Positions 16,598 through 26,330 of a DNA stretch of 64,000 nt are shown one piece after another. Positions within the stretch are counted from its first letter, which is position 1. Each line of letters opens with the position of its first letter. The notes under the pieces were generated by a model. That model was not told the DNA's origin and ran no database searches. It worked only from the letters and a program-made list of their open reading frames with translations. Made by a program: the position numbers and the translations under genes. Origin of the DNA: Kribbella sp. NBC_01245 (GTDB lineage Bacteria > Actinomycetota > Actinomycetes > Propionibacteriales > Kribbellaceae); the NCBI RefSeq assembly GCF_036226525.1, contig NZ_CP108487.1, positions 5,084,001 through 5,148,000 on the forward strand, written 5' to 3'.

Positions 16598-19330
16598 TCA
16601 GGACTTCTTGGCGGCGGTCTTCTTGGCGGCCGTCTTCTTGGCGGCGGTCTTCTTCGTTGTCGCCTTCTTCGCCGTCTTCTTGGCCGGCGCCTTCTTCTTC
16701 TTGACCGGACCACGCGCGCGCTTCTCGGCGAGCAACTCGGCCGCACGGAGCAGCGAGATGGACTCGACCGAGTCGTCCTTGCGCAAGGTCGCGTTGGTCT
16801 CGCCATCGGTCACGTACGGACCGAAGCGGCCTTCCTTCACGACCACCGGCTGACCCGACTCCGGGTCCTCGCCGAGCTCCTTCAGCGGAGGCGCCGCGGC
16901 CCGGCGACCCCGCGCCTTCGGCTGCGAGTAAATCTTCAGCGCATCGTCCAGCGTGATGTCGAAGATCTGGTCCTCGGTCTCGAGCGAGCGCGAGTCCGTA
17001 CCCTTCTTCAGGTACGGCCCGTAGCGCCCGTTCTGCGCGGTGATCTCGTCACCGGATTCCGGGTCCTTGCCGACCACGCGCGGCAGCGAGAGCAGCTTCA
17101 GCGCCTCGTCCAGCGTGACCGTCTCCAGCGCCATCGACTTCAGCAATGACCCGGTCCGCGGCTTGGCGCTCTTGGGCGCGTCCTCCGGCAACACCTCGGT
17201 CACATACGGCCCGAAGCGGCCGGCCTTGGCCACCACTTTCAGCCCGGAGTCCGGGTCGTTGCCGAGCTCGAGCTCGACCCCGGACGGCTGGCTGAGCAGT
17301 TCCTTGGCCATCTCGACGGTCAACTCGTCGGGCGGCAGGTCCTCGGGCACGTTCGCCCGGTTGGCGTCGCCGTCCTCGACGTACGGGCCGTAGCGGCCGA
17401 CGCGGACGACGATGCCGCTGTCCTTTTCACCCACTGGGAACGTCGACATCTCGCGGGCGTCGATGTCTTCGAGATCGCTGACCATCGACTTCAGACCCTC
17501 GACACCCTCGGTGCCGAAGTAGAAGCCCGCCAGGACGAGCCCGCGCTCGCGGTTACCCGCGGCGACCTCGTCGAGCACGTCCTCCATCGAGGCGGTGAAC
17601 GTGTAGTCGATCAGCCGGGTGAAGTGCTCCTCCAGCAGCCGGACCACCGCGAAGGCCAGCCACGCCGGAACCAGCGCGTTGCCCTTCTTGTAGATGTAGC
17701 CGCGGGCCTGGATGGTGCCGATGATCGAGGCGTACGTCGATGGGCGGCCGATCTCGCGCTCTTCCAGCTCGCGGATCAGCGTGGCCTCGGTGAAACGGGC
17801 CGGCGGCTTCGTCTCGTGACCGGAGGCGACGACCTCCTCGGCCGGCAGCACGTCGCCCTCGGCGACAGCCGGCAGCCGGGTCTCCTGGTCGTCGGTCCCC
17901 GCGGACGGGTCGTCGGCGCCTTCGACGTACGCCTTGAGGAAGCCGTGGAAGGTGATCACCCGGCCGGACGAGGTGAAGTCGCACTTCTCCCCGGTCGAGG
18001 CGGTCGCGTCGATCTTGATCGAGACGCTGCGGCCTTCGGCGTCCTTCATCTGGGAGGCGATCGTGCGCATCCAGATCAGCTCGTACAACCGGTACTCGGC
18101 ACCGCTCAGGCCGGTCTGAGCCGGGGTCTGGAAGGTCTCCCCGGCGGGGCGGATCGCCTCGTGCGCCTCTTGCGCGTTCTTCACCTTCGAGGTGTAGACG
18201 CGCGGCTTGTCCGGCAGGTAGTTCGCGCCGTACAGCTCGCGGACCTGGGCCCGGGCCGCGGTCAGCGCGGTGTCCGACAGCGTGACCGAGTCGGTACGCA
18301 TATAAGTGATATTGCCGTTCTCGTACAGTCGCTGGGCGATCTGCATCGTCTGCGAGGCGGACATGCCGAGCTTGCGGCTGGCCTCCTGCTGCAGGGTGGT
18401 GGTCCGGAACGGCGCGTACGGCTTGCGGGTGTACGGCTTGGACTCGATCGAGTTGACCGTGAAGTCCGACGCGCGCAGGTTCGCGGCGAGCGCGGTGGCG
18501 GTCTGCTCGTCGAGGTGGACCGTGTTCTGGCTCTTGATCTCACCGGTCGGCGCGAAGTCGCGGCCCTGGGCCACCCGGGCACCGTTCACCGACACCAGCC
18601 GGGACGCGAACAGCCGCGGCTGCCGCCCCTCGCCCGCGTCGAGCGTGGCGTCGAGATCCCAGTACGACGCGGTGCGGAAGGCGATCCGCTCGCGCTCGCG
18701 GTCGACCACCATCCGGGTCGCGACGGACTGGACCCGGCCCGCCGACAGCTTCGGCATGACCTTCTTCCAGAGCACCGGCGAGACCTCGTAGCCGTAGAGG
18801 CGGTCGAGGATGCGCCGCGCCTCCTGGGCGTCGACCAGGTCGTCGTTGATGTCGCGGGCGCTGCCGACCGCGTCCTGGATGGCCTTCGGGGTGATCTCGT
18901 GGAAGACCATCCGCTTGACCGGGACCTTCGGCTTAAGCTCGTCCAGCAGGTGCCAGGCGATCGCCTCACCCTCGCGGTCCTCATCTGTCGCCAGGTAGAG
19001 CTCGGAGGCGCCCTTGAGCAGGTCCTTCAGCTTACGGATCTGGGCCTTCTTGTCGGCCGGCACGACGTACAGCGGGTCGAAGTTGTCTTCGATGTTGACG
19101 CCGAGGCGGGCCCAGGCCTCACCTTTGTACTTCGCCGGGATCTCGTCGGCGCCTTTGGGCAGGTCGCGGATATGGCCGAAACTCGACTCCACGACGTAAC
19201 CGGACCCGAGGAAGCCGGCGATCATCCGCGCCTTCTTCGGCGACTCGACGATCACCAGGCGCTGCCCCGCGCCCGCTGCTGCCTTGGTTCCTGATGCCCC
19301 TGCCACCGCACTCCTTGCCCGAATCTCCAT
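16598..19330 (-). CDS. topA: DNA topoisomerase I
   Basis: This 910-residue type IA topoisomerase relaxes negative supercoils. The TOPRIM domain shows VIVESPKKA and LATDEDREGEA. The active Tyr is in GNITYMRTDS. The C-terminal part lacks zinc fingers and instead has four repeated GR(Y/F)GPY(V/L) modules, then a tail of KKTAAKK repeats. This is the actinobacterial architecture, where the basic tail aids processivity. ATG at 19330 (MEIRARS) is chosen over a TTG 30 bases upstream. It lies near tmk-holB as in other actinobacteria, but with lacZ, fur and sod between. Confidence 0.95.
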   Translation of the reverse strand: MEIRARSAVAGASGTKAAAGAGQRLVIVESPKKARMIAGFLGSGYVVESSFGHIRDLPKGADEIPAKYKGEAWARLGVNIEDNFDPLYVVPADKKAQIRKLKDLLKGASELYLATDEDREGEAIAWHLLDELKPKVPVKRMVFHEITPKAIQDAVGSARDINDDLVDAQEARRILDRLYGYEVSPVLWKKVMPKLSAGRVQSVATRMVVDRERERIAFRTASYWDLDATLDAGEGRQPRLFASRLVSVNGARVAQGRDFAPTGEIKSQNTVHLDEQTATALAANLRASDFTVNSIESKPYTRKPYAPFRTTTLQQEASRKLGMSASQTMQIAQRLYENGNITYMRTDSVTLSDTALTAARAQVRELYGANYLPDKPRVYTSKVKNAQEAHEAIRPAGETFQTPAQTGLSGAEYRLYELIWMRTIASQMKDAEGRSVSIKIDATASTGEKCDFTSSGRVITFHGFLKAYVEGADDPSAGTDDQETRLPAVAEGDVLPAEEVVASGHETKPPARFTEATLIRELEEREIGRPSTYASIIGTIQARGYIYKKGNALVPAWLAFAVVRLLEEHFTRLIDYTFTASMEDVLDEVAAGNRERGLVLAGFYFGTEGVEGLKSMVSDLEDIDAREMSTFPVGEKDSGIVVRVGRYGPYVEDGDANRANVPEDLPPDELTVEMAKELLSQPSGVELELGNDPDSGLKVVAKAGRFGPYVTEVLPEDAPKSAKPRTGSLLKSMALETVTLDEALKLLSLPRVVGKDPESGDEITAQNGRYGPYLKKGTDSRSLETEDQIFDITLDDALKIYSQPKARGRRAAAPPLKELGEDPESGQPVVVKEGRFGPYVTDGETNATLRKDDSVESISLLRAAELLAEKRARGPVKKKKAPAKKTAKKATTKKTAAKKTAAKKTAAKKS

Positions 19331-19583
19331 CGCGTACGTGATGCGTCGCCTAACCGTCAACGCCCGTCAACGTGCCTGTCCGACTGCTTGTTCCCCCGCG
19401 GCCGCACCGCCGAACCGTTCTGTTCAGAGGACAGAGTACGGCCGACGGCAACGCATTTCTCAACGCACGGTAACCGGTCGGGCCGACCTTACGCCTGTCA
19501 CCCTCGCATCCCCCGGGCCCGAAGTGACGTTTCGAGACCAGGGGATGGACGGTTTCCAGCATCTTCGCCCGGTGCCCAACTGG

Positions 19584-20840
19584 TCAGGAGACGAACCGGA
19601 CCTCCGGGTGCCTTGGTGACGGACCCCACAGAAGCGGCTGCGGCCGGCCCTTCAGAAATCGCTCGAAGAATGCGCCCAGATACGCCCGCTGCGCCGCCAC
19701 GCTGCCCGCCGGGTCGACCTTGCCGAGCAGCGCCTCGATCTTCTCCATCGGTACGCCGTTCGCGCGGGCCAGATCCGGCAGGATGAACTGGTAGTCCGCG
19801 AACGCCCCGTGCGTACCCTCGGCGATGTTCAGGTCGAGCTTCCAGCCGCGCTGGTGCTGCCAGAACGAGGTCCAGGCCGGGTCGTTCGCCGGGTGGCCCG
19901 GGTTGGGCAGGTGCGTGTGCGCGTCCGCCCCGAACAGCAGGAACGGCCGGTCCAGCCCACGCTGCGCAAGCGGGCTCAACTCGCCCGCCGCCATGTCGTA
20001 CATCATCGTGCCGTCGAGATTCGCGCCCGCGTCGATCCGACGGTCCACCAGCATCGTCTCGGCCGCGGTGAACCCGCCCGCCGAGTACCCGAACATGCCG
20101 ATCCTTGTGAGGTCGAGCGATCGCGCGAGTCCGCGCGGCAGCGCCCGGCCCTCGGCGTCAGGGTTGCGCCCGGCCGCGAGGCGCTCCAGCTCGTCGAGCA
20201 CGAACCGGGTGTCGGCGCCGCGCACGCCCATGGCCTTCTTGTACAGCCCTGCGGGCTCTTCCGGCAGTTGGACCGGGCTCAACCGGCCGCCCGGGAACTC
20301 GACCGGGGCCTCGCCGGTGTGGTCGATCGTGACCACGACATAACCGCGGCTGACGAGTTCCTCCACGTGGTTCGTCCCGAGTAGCCGCGAGGTCCCGAAG
20401 CCGGGGGAATACAGCACGACCGGGTGCCGCCCGAGTGCCGGTACGCCGGTCCGCGCGTGCGTCGGCGCGGTCGCGTAGTCGAGCCGATCCGGTTCGAGTT
20501 CGAGGTACGCCGTCAGGTCGGCCGTCAGCAGCGGCGCGACCTTCGCCGGGGCGTACGTCGTCCGGGGGCCGCTCGCGCCCGGGACGGCCGGATACCAGAC
20601 GGTGGTCATCAGCTCGCGCTTCCCGGCGGCGGTCCACGGGTTCGGGCGGGAGCGGTCGATCAGGTGGAGCTCGGTCGCGCCGATCGCGTACTTCCCAGTG
20701 GGCGCGGGCAGCTCCGGCCGGTACGGCGCGGGTGTTGCGGTGGCGGTGGTGGCGGCCGGGATCGTGCCGAGTACGGGGACAACGGCGAAGGCGAGGGCGG
20801 CGAGAAGTCGCCGGCGGGTGGGCTTCGATCGATTCGTCAT
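19584..20840 (-). CDS. Secreted alpha/beta-hydrolase, PAF-acetylhydrolase-like
   Basis: This 418-residue protein has a twin-Arg-like signal peptide (NRSKPTRRRLLAALAFAVV, cleavage near the ATATPAP region). The catalytic fold shows HPVVLYSPGFG (oxyanion region), the nucleophile in FGYSAGGFTA, and a His in EGTHGAFADYQ. This arrangement is that of the platelet-activating-factor acetylhydrolase isoform II / dienelactone-hydrolase-like lipases of Streptomyces. The substrate is probably a short-chain ester or phospholipid. The start was moved from a longer frame to the ATG immediately before the signal sequence. It is divergent from the GH31 gene. Confidence 0.82.
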   Translation of the reverse strand: MTNRSKPTRRRLLAALAFAVVPVLGTIPAATTATATPAPYRPELPAPTGKYAIGATELHLIDRSRPNPWTAAGKRELMTTVWYPAVPGASGPRTTYAPAKVAPLLTADLTAYLELEPDRLDYATAPTHARTGVPALGRHPVVLYSPGFGTSRLLGTNHVEELVSRGYVVVTIDHTGEAPVEFPGGRLSPVQLPEEPAGLYKKAMGVRGADTRFVLDELERLAAGRNPDAEGRALPRGLARSLDLTRIGMFGYSAGGFTAAETMLVDRRIDAGANLDGTMMYDMAAGELSPLAQRGLDRPFLLFGADAHTHLPNPGHPANDPAWTSFWQHQRGWKLDLNIAEGTHGAFADYQFILPDLARANGVPMEKIEALLGKVDPAGSVAAQRAYLGAFFERFLKGRPQPLLWGPSPRHPEVRFVS

Positions 20841-21007
20841 AGGCAGACCATGTCGCGGCGGGCTGCCAGCCCACATCCGCCTTCCGGGGGAAAGCGTTCC
20901 CCCGCGCGAAGGGTCACCCCACGATGCTCGCCGACCTAGTGACAACGGCTGGCGCGTGCGTTATTAATGTCCACAATCTGTTCATTCATGCTTGAAGTGA
21001 GGCTAAC

Positions 21008-24000
21008 GTGAGCACTATCGGTCGCAAACGGATATGGTTGCCCGGCCTCGTCCTAGCCGTGCTGGCGGGCCTCCTGGTCGGCAGCCCTGCCACGGCGAAG
21101 GCCCAAGACACCGCACTGGGAGCAGTAACCGACTTCGCCGCCGACGGAGCGACGTACACGCTCACGGCCGGTACGGCGAAGGTGCGGGTCAACTTCCTCA
21201 AGGACGACGTCTTCCGCATCTGGCTGGCCCCGGACGGCAACTTCACCGACCCCGCGAGTACGCCGCCGGAGGACCCGCAGGCGCCCTCGTCGACGATCGT
21301 GATCAAGAAGGACTACGCGAAGCCGTTGACGTCGTGGCTGGACAAGGGCGGCTACTACTCGCTCCGGACCAAGGCGATCGAATTGCGCGCGGCGAAGTCG
21401 CCACTGCGGTTCTCGCTGCACCGGGCCGACGGATCGCTCGTCTGGGCCGAGACCGCGCCACTGTCCTGGTCGAACGACTCTGCCAGCCAGTCCCTCAGCC
21501 GCGGCGCCAACGAGCAGTTCTTCGGCGGCGGCATGCAGAACGGCCGCTTCTCGCACCGCGGCCAGACGATCGAGGTGGCCCGCAACTTCAACTGGGAGGA
21601 CGGCGGCAACCCCAACGCCTCTCCGTACTACATGAGCACCGCGGGGTACGGCGTACTGCGTAACACGTTCACCCCCGGCAGCTACGCGTTCAACGAGCCT
21701 GTAACCACCAAGCACAACGAGAAGCGGTTCGACGCGTACTACTTCGTGGGAGACCTCAAGACCTCCTTGAACCGCTACACCGAGCTCACGGGCCGTCCGT
21801 TCATGCCGCCGATCTACGGCCTGGAGTACGGCGACTCGGACTGCTACAACCGCGGGCACTACGCCAAGGACCCGGACCCCAGTAACGACTGGAAGGTCCA
21901 CCCGGAGAAGAAGACGACGCTCGACGCCGTCAAGGTCGCTCAGAAGTTCCACGACGAGGACATGCCCGGCGGCTGGATGCTGGTCAACGACGACTACGGC
22001 TGCGGCTACTCCGACGACGAGGAGTTCGAGCAGGTAGACGGCACGTGGTGGGGCAAGCGGGAGATCGAGCCGCTCAAGCAGACCGGTGACGAACTACGCA
22101 AGCGCAACATCGAGATGGGCCTGTGGACCCAGTCGGCGCTCGACCGCCAGCCCGCCGAGGTAGGCGAGGCCGGAGTTCGCGTACGCAAGCTCGACGTGGC
22201 CTGGGTCGGCCCGGGCTATCGGTACGCGCTGAGCGCCTGCGACACCGCACACGACGGTATAGAGCAGTACAGCAACGCCAGAGGTTATGCCTGGATGGTC
22301 GAGGGTTGGGCCGGCGCTCAGCGTTGTGCCGTCCAGTGGACGGGTGACCACAGTGGTTCGCTCGACGCGATCAAGTGGCAGATCCCGGCCATCCACGGCT
22401 CGGGCAACTCAGGTATCGCCTACAGCGCGGGAGATGTCGACGGCATCTTCGGCGGTTCCCCGACCAGCTATGTCCGCGACATGCAGTGGAAGGTCTTCAA
22501 CCCGGCCTTCATGACGATGAGCGGCTGGGCCACCCCGGCGTTCAAGCAGCCGTGGGCGTACGGAGCGCCGTACACCGATATCAACCGGAAGTACCTGAAG
22601 CTGCGCGAACGGCTGCTGCCGTACTTCTACACGTACGCCGCTGAGGCCCACCGAACGGGCGCGCCTTTGAACCGCTCACTGGTGCTGGAATACCCGAACG
22701 ACCCGAAGACGTGGGACGACACCACCAAGTACGAGTTCCTTGCGGGCAAGGAGTTCCTGGTCGCGCCGATGTGGGGCGCCGACGAGGTGAAGAACGGCAT
22801 CTACCTGCCCAAGGGAACTTGGGTCGACTACTGGTCCGGGAAGGTCTACCAAGGCCCGACCACGGTCAACGGCTACCACGCACCGCTCGACACGCTGCCG
22901 TTGTTCGTCAAGGGTGGCGCGATCGTCCCGATGTGGAAGAAGGGCATCAACAGCGCTCGGGAGCAGGGTTTTGCCGACCGGCTGACGCTGGACGTCTACC
23001 CGCAGGGCAAGTCGACGTTCTCCTTGTACGAGGACGACCGGGTCACTCGCGACTACAAGACCCGTTCGGCCATCCAGCGGTTCGACGCCGAGGCACCGAT
23101 CAACGGACGCGGCGACGTGACCGTCAAGATCGGCAAGAGCATCGGCTCGTACGCCGGTAAGCCCGCGAGCCGTCCGTACGAGCTGACCGTCCACACCGGC
23201 ACCAACCCGCAGGGCGGTGTCACGATCGACGGCGCACGTCTGACCAAGCTGGCCAGCGCGAACGCCTACGAGACAGCGTCGACCGGCTGGTTCTACGCAG
23301 ACGGCGTTGTGAAGGTGAAGACGGCCAAGATCACCGAGGGCCTGGTGAAGATCGGCGGCACGTCGTCGGTCGGCGGCGCGACCGTCACGGACTCCTTCGG
23401 CACTCCCGAGCTCGCCACGCCGGCTCTGTGGAACGCGCCGGGCGAAGCCACCGAGGTCACTGCCACCTTCCGCAATGGCGGCACCACCACGATGCGCGAC
23501 GTACGGCTCGGCTTCGAGCCGCCGGCTGGCTGGACCTCAACAGGGCAAGGGACTTTCGCCACTGTCGAACCGGGCCAGACCGTCACGGCGAAGCTCGCGG
23601 TGACGCCCGCGGCTGACGTCAAACCCGCATCGTTCACGTTGCGCCTCGATGCGACGTACACCGCGGGTGGTTCGTCGTACCGCAACAGCACGTATGCCAC
23701 CGCACAGTTGCCCTACGCATCGTTGTCGCAGGCATCGACCGTGGTGGGCGTGACGGACAAGGATACGTTTGCCAAGGGCAACTTCGACGGCTCGGGCAAC
23801 AGCTTCAATGGCGAGGCGCTTGCCGCGGCCGGGTTCACGCCGGGCGCGAAGGTCACCGTGCAAGGCGCCGAGTTCACCTGGCCGACGGGCGCTCCCGGCA
23901 CCGCCAACCTGGTGAAGAACCAGAGCGCGCCCATTCTCGTCAGCGGCACGGGCACCCATTTGGCCTTGCTGGGCGCGGGCGCGAGCCTCAACGCAAAGGG

Positions 24001-24724
24001 TTCGGTGCGGGTCATCTACACCGATGGCACCGAGTCGAGTCATCCATTCCAGTTGCCCAACTGGTGCTGTCAGGACCCGACGACCGGTGGCGCCAAGGTG
24101 GCCGTCGCGGTCAAGGGCCGCTACACCCAGGCGGGGTTGGCCAACACCACGACCGACTACCGGGTCTTCTATACGGCGGTTCCGCTGACGCCGGGCAAGA
24201 CCGTACGGGCGATCAAGCTGCCCGGCGGCGGCCTCGGGTTCTTCGCGGCGACCGTTGCGAACAAGCCGCTGCCACCCGCACCGACCGGTCAGGTCTGGGT
24301 CAGTGACTTGGAGTGGACCGACTCGAGCAACGGTTGGGGCCCGGTCGAACGGGATCGCAGCAACGGCGAGGACGGTGCTGCCGACGGCGGCCCGCTGACC
24401 CTGGACGGCGTCCAGTACGCGAAGGGCCTCGGTACGCACGCGCCCTCGGCGGTGTCGGTCCGGCTCGGCGGCAACTGCTCGACCTTCACCGCGAAGATCG
24501 GCGTCGACGACGAGATGGAGGATCGCGGCCGGGTCATCTTCAAGGTCGCGGTCGATGGTGTGGTGAAGTACACGTCGGATCTGCTCACCGGCAGCTCGCC
24601 AACCGTGCCAGTATCGGTCGATCTCACTGGTGGACAGACATTGTCCTTACAGGTGACGGACTCTGGTGACGGCATTACCAGCGATCACGCAGACTGGGCG
24701 GAGGCAAAACTCACCTGCGCGTGA
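21008..24724 (+). CDS. Secreted glycoside hydrolase family 31 protein with NEW3 and NPCBM domains
   Basis: The protein has 1238 residues. A signal peptide (KRIWLPGLVLAVLAGLLVG) is followed by a GH31 galactose-mutarotase-like N-domain, the barrel (PFMPPIYGLEYGDSDCYN ... WTGDHSGSLDAIKW ... GIAYSAGDVDGIFGG) and the proximal/distal C-domains ending near 780. An alpha-galactosidase-NEW3 domain follows at about 800-900, an uncharacterised beta-sandwich, and a C-terminal NPCBM/NEW2 sugar-binding domain (VWVSDLEW ... KGLGTHAPSAV). The expected WxDM nucleophile motif is replaced by RKLDVAWVGPGY, so substrate (alpha-glucoside, xyloside or galactoside) is uncertain. The start is GTG with GTGAGG upstream. 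A long palindrome terminates the gene. Confidence 0.87.
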   Translation: MSTIGRKRIWLPGLVLAVLAGLLVGSPATAKAQDTALGAVTDFAADGATYTLTAGTAKVRVNFLKDDVFRIWLAPDGNFTDPASTPPEDPQAPSSTIVIKKDYAKPLTSWLDKGGYYSLRTKAIELRAAKSPLRFSLHRADGSLVWAETAPLSWSNDSASQSLSRGANEQFFGGGMQNGRFSHRGQTIEVARNFNWEDGGNPNASPYYMSTAGYGVLRNTFTPGSYAFNEPVTTKHNEKRFDAYYFVGDLKTSLNRYTELTGRPFMPPIYGLEYGDSDCYNRGHYAKDPDPSNDWKVHPEKKTTLDAVKVAQKFHDEDMPGGWMLVNDDYGCGYSDDEEFEQVDGTWWGKREIEPLKQTGDELRKRNIEMGLWTQSALDRQPAEVGEAGVRVRKLDVAWVGPGYRYALSACDTAHDGIEQYSNARGYAWMVEGWAGAQRCAVQWTGDHSGSLDAIKWQIPAIHGSGNSGIAYSAGDVDGIFGGSPTSYVRDMQWKVFNPAFMTMSGWATPAFKQPWAYGAPYTDINRKYLKLRERLLPYFYTYAAEAHRTGAPLNRSLVLEYPNDPKTWDDTTKYEFLAGKEFLVAPMWGADEVKNGIYLPKGTWVDYWSGKVYQGPTTVNGYHAPLDTLPLFVKGGAIVPMWKKGINSAREQGFADRLTLDVYPQGKSTFSLYEDDRVTRDYKTRSAIQRFDAEAPINGRGDVTVKIGKSIGSYAGKPASRPYELTVHTGTNPQGGVTIDGARLTKLASANAYETASTGWFYADGVVKVKTAKITEGLVKIGGTSSVGGATVTDSFGTPELATPALWNAPGEATEVTATFRNGGTTTMRDVRLGFEPPAGWTSTGQGTFATVEPGQTVTAKLAVTPAADVKPASFTLRLDATYTAGGSSYRNSTYATAQLPYASLSQASTVVGVTDKDTFAKGNFDGSGNSFNGEALAAAGFTPGAKVTVQGAEFTWPTGAPGTANLVKNQSAPILVSGTGTHLALLGAGASLNAKGSVRVIYTDGTESSHPFQLPNWCCQDPTTGGAKVAVAVKGRYTQAGLANTTTDYRVFYTAVPLTPGKTVRAIKLPGGGLGFFAATVANKPLPPAPTGQVWVSDLEWTDSSNGWGPVERDRSNGEDGAADGGPLTLDGVQYAKGLGTHAPSAVSVRLGGNCSTFTAKIGVDDEMEDRGRVIFKVAVDGVVKYTSDLLTGSSPTVPVSVDLTGGQTLSLQVTDSGDGITSDHADWAEAKLTCA

Positions 24725-24733
24725 CCCTGAGGT

Positions 24734-24771
24734 GACGGAGAACCCTGCGTTATAACGCAGGGTTCTCCGTC
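24734..24771 (+). terminator. 38-bp perfect palindromic terminator after the GH31 gene
   Basis: The stem starts GACGGAGAACCCTGCGTTA at 24734 and its exact complement ends at 24771, with no unpaired loop bases in the DNA palindrome. It begins 10 bases after the stop codon. Confidence 0.9.
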
Positions 24772-24909
24772 GTTACAAGCTACTTTCGTCGCTGATCGCC
24801 CAGGGTTTCCCCGGGTATCAAGTCCAGGGTGTGAAACAGGGAGCCGCCGGTGGCAGGTGAACCGGCGTCCGTGACAATGTCTGCTCTGGCACGTCCATGG
24901 TCCCCTCCC

Positions 24910-24958
24910 ATGGTGGTGCCGGCGCTACCGCAGGGGTAGTGCCACCACCATCAGTTTT
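24910..24958 (+). other. Hairpin with trailing T-run upstream of the P450 gene
   Basis: ATGGTGGT at 24910 pairs with ACCACCAT ending at 24951, with an inner GCTACC/GGTAGT stem and a GCAG-type tip, followed by CAGTTTT. It lies about 60 bases before the P450 start, inside a 290-base gene-free stretch. It could be an attenuator or the end of a short leader transcript; no riboswitch core was recognised. Confidence 0.45.
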
Positions 24959-25017
24959 GGTCCCTGGCACCGATAGCGTCTGATGCGCAGATGGTCGGGG
25001 GCGGGCAGAGAGGGCGC

Positions 25018-26328
25018 GTGAAAACCATGGCAGTTGCGACATCGCTGAAGAGATGGATGGGCAATCGCATCCTGAGCAGGGCGACCCGCAAAGGTCTGGA
25101 CCTGTCCAAGTTGCGGGTGGTCCCAAGCCAGATCTCGATGCCGTTGCGACGTCACGGCCTGGATCCGGTGCCGGAGCTGGCCAAGCTGCGCGAGAACGAA
25201 CCCGTGAGCCGGCTGGCCAACCTGTTCGGGCTGAACGTCTGGCTCGTCACCGGGCACGAAGAAGCCAAGGCCGTGCTGGCGGATACGAAGAACTTCAGCA
25301 ACGACATCCGTCCGATGATCGGAAACGACCCGTCGAAGCCGGCCGAGGGCATTGGTGGGCTGGGCTTCACGGACCCGCCGGACCACACCCGGCTGCGCAA
25401 GTTCCTCACGCCGGAGTTCACGGTTCGGCGGCTGTCGCGGCTGACGCCGAAGATCGAGCACATCGTCGAATCCCAGCTCGACCTGATGCAGTCCAAGGGC
25501 CCGGTCGTCGACCTGGTGGCGGACTTCGCGTTCGCCGTGCCATTCCTGGTGATCGCCGACCTGCTCGGCGTGGACGAGTCCGACCGCGACCGCTTCCGCG
25601 AACTCGGCCCGGCCCGGTTCGACCTGTCCGGCGGTGGCGTCGGGGTATTCAGCGCGGCCAGCGAATCGCGCGAGTTCCTGTTCGAGATCGTCGCGAAACA
25701 GCGGAAGAACCCGGGCGACGGCCTGATCGGCAACATCATCCGTGAACGTGGCGACGAGCTGGACGACGTAGAGCTCGGAGGTCTGGCCGATGGAGTGTTC
25801 CTCGGCGGTTACGAGACGTCCGCGAGCATGCTGGCGCTCGGCACGCTGGTGCTGCTGCGCGACCCGGAGAACTTCCGCCGGATCCGCGAGGAGGAAGGCG
25901 CCGTCGACGTCATCGTCGAGGAACTGCTGCGCTACCTGACCGTCGTACAGGTCGCCTTCCCGCGCTTCGCCAAGCACGATCAGAAGGTCTTCGGGCAGCA
26001 GGTGAACAAGGGTGACCTGGTCGCCGTCTCGCTGGCCGGCGCCGACCGCGACCGCGAGGTCTTCGGGCCGAACGCCGAGCGCTTCTACCCCCAGCGCGCG
26101 CCTGCCGCCCACCTCGCCTTCGGGCACGGCATGCACCGCTGCGTCGGCGCCGAGCTGGCCCGCATGGAGCTACGAGCCGCCTTCAAGGCCCTCGCCAACC
26201 GCTTTCCGGACATGTCCCTCGCCGTCGGCCCGGAACAACTCCGCTTTCGCGACTTCTCCATCGTCTACGGCGTCGAGTCCCTCCCCGTCCGCCTCCACGC
26301 CGAACCCGCCACCGCCCAAGCCGGCTAA
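25018..26328 (+). CDS. Cytochrome P450
   Basis: This 436-residue soluble bacterial P450 shows the I-helix LGGYETSASM (acid-Thr pair kept), K-helix ExxR in VEELLRYLT, and the heme loop AFGHGMHRCVGAELARME with the axial Cys. The substrate-recognition regions are not informative by eye, and no ferredoxin or reductase gene is adjacent. Overall it looks like the actinobacterial CYP105/CYP107-type monooxygenases of secondary or xenobiotic metabolism. GTG at 25018 is chosen because GAGAGG lies at normal spacing; ATG 25027 and ATG 24991 are alternatives. The gene converges on a secreted-protein gene across a large mirrored repeat. Confidence 0.92.
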   Translation: MKTMAVATSLKRWMGNRILSRATRKGLDLSKLRVVPSQISMPLRRHGLDPVPELAKLRENEPVSRLANLFGLNVWLVTGHEEAKAVLADTKNFSNDIRPMIGNDPSKPAEGIGGLGFTDPPDHTRLRKFLTPEFTVRRLSRLTPKIEHIVESQLDLMQSKGPVVDLVADFAFAVPFLVIADLLGVDESDRDRFRELGPARFDLSGGGVGVFSAASESREFLFEIVAKQRKNPGDGLIGNIIRERGDELDDVELGGLADGVFLGGYETSASMLALGTLVLLRDPENFRRIREEEGAVDVIVEELLRYLTVVQVAFPRFAKHDQKVFGQQVNKGDLVAVSLAGADRDREVFGPNAERFYPQRAPAAHLAFGHGMHRCVGAELARMELRAAFKALANRFPDMSLAVGPEQLRFRDFSIVYGVESLPVRLHAEPATAQAG

Positions 26329-26330
26329 CC

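Noticed and set aside
17624..19294. 556-residue plus-strand frame opposite topA
   Set aside because: Antisense shadow of a conserved housekeeping gene.
24772..25017. Riboswitch upstream of the P450
   Set aside because: I found no conserved core of the common classes (cobalamin, TPP, SAM, glycine); only a hairpin can be supported.
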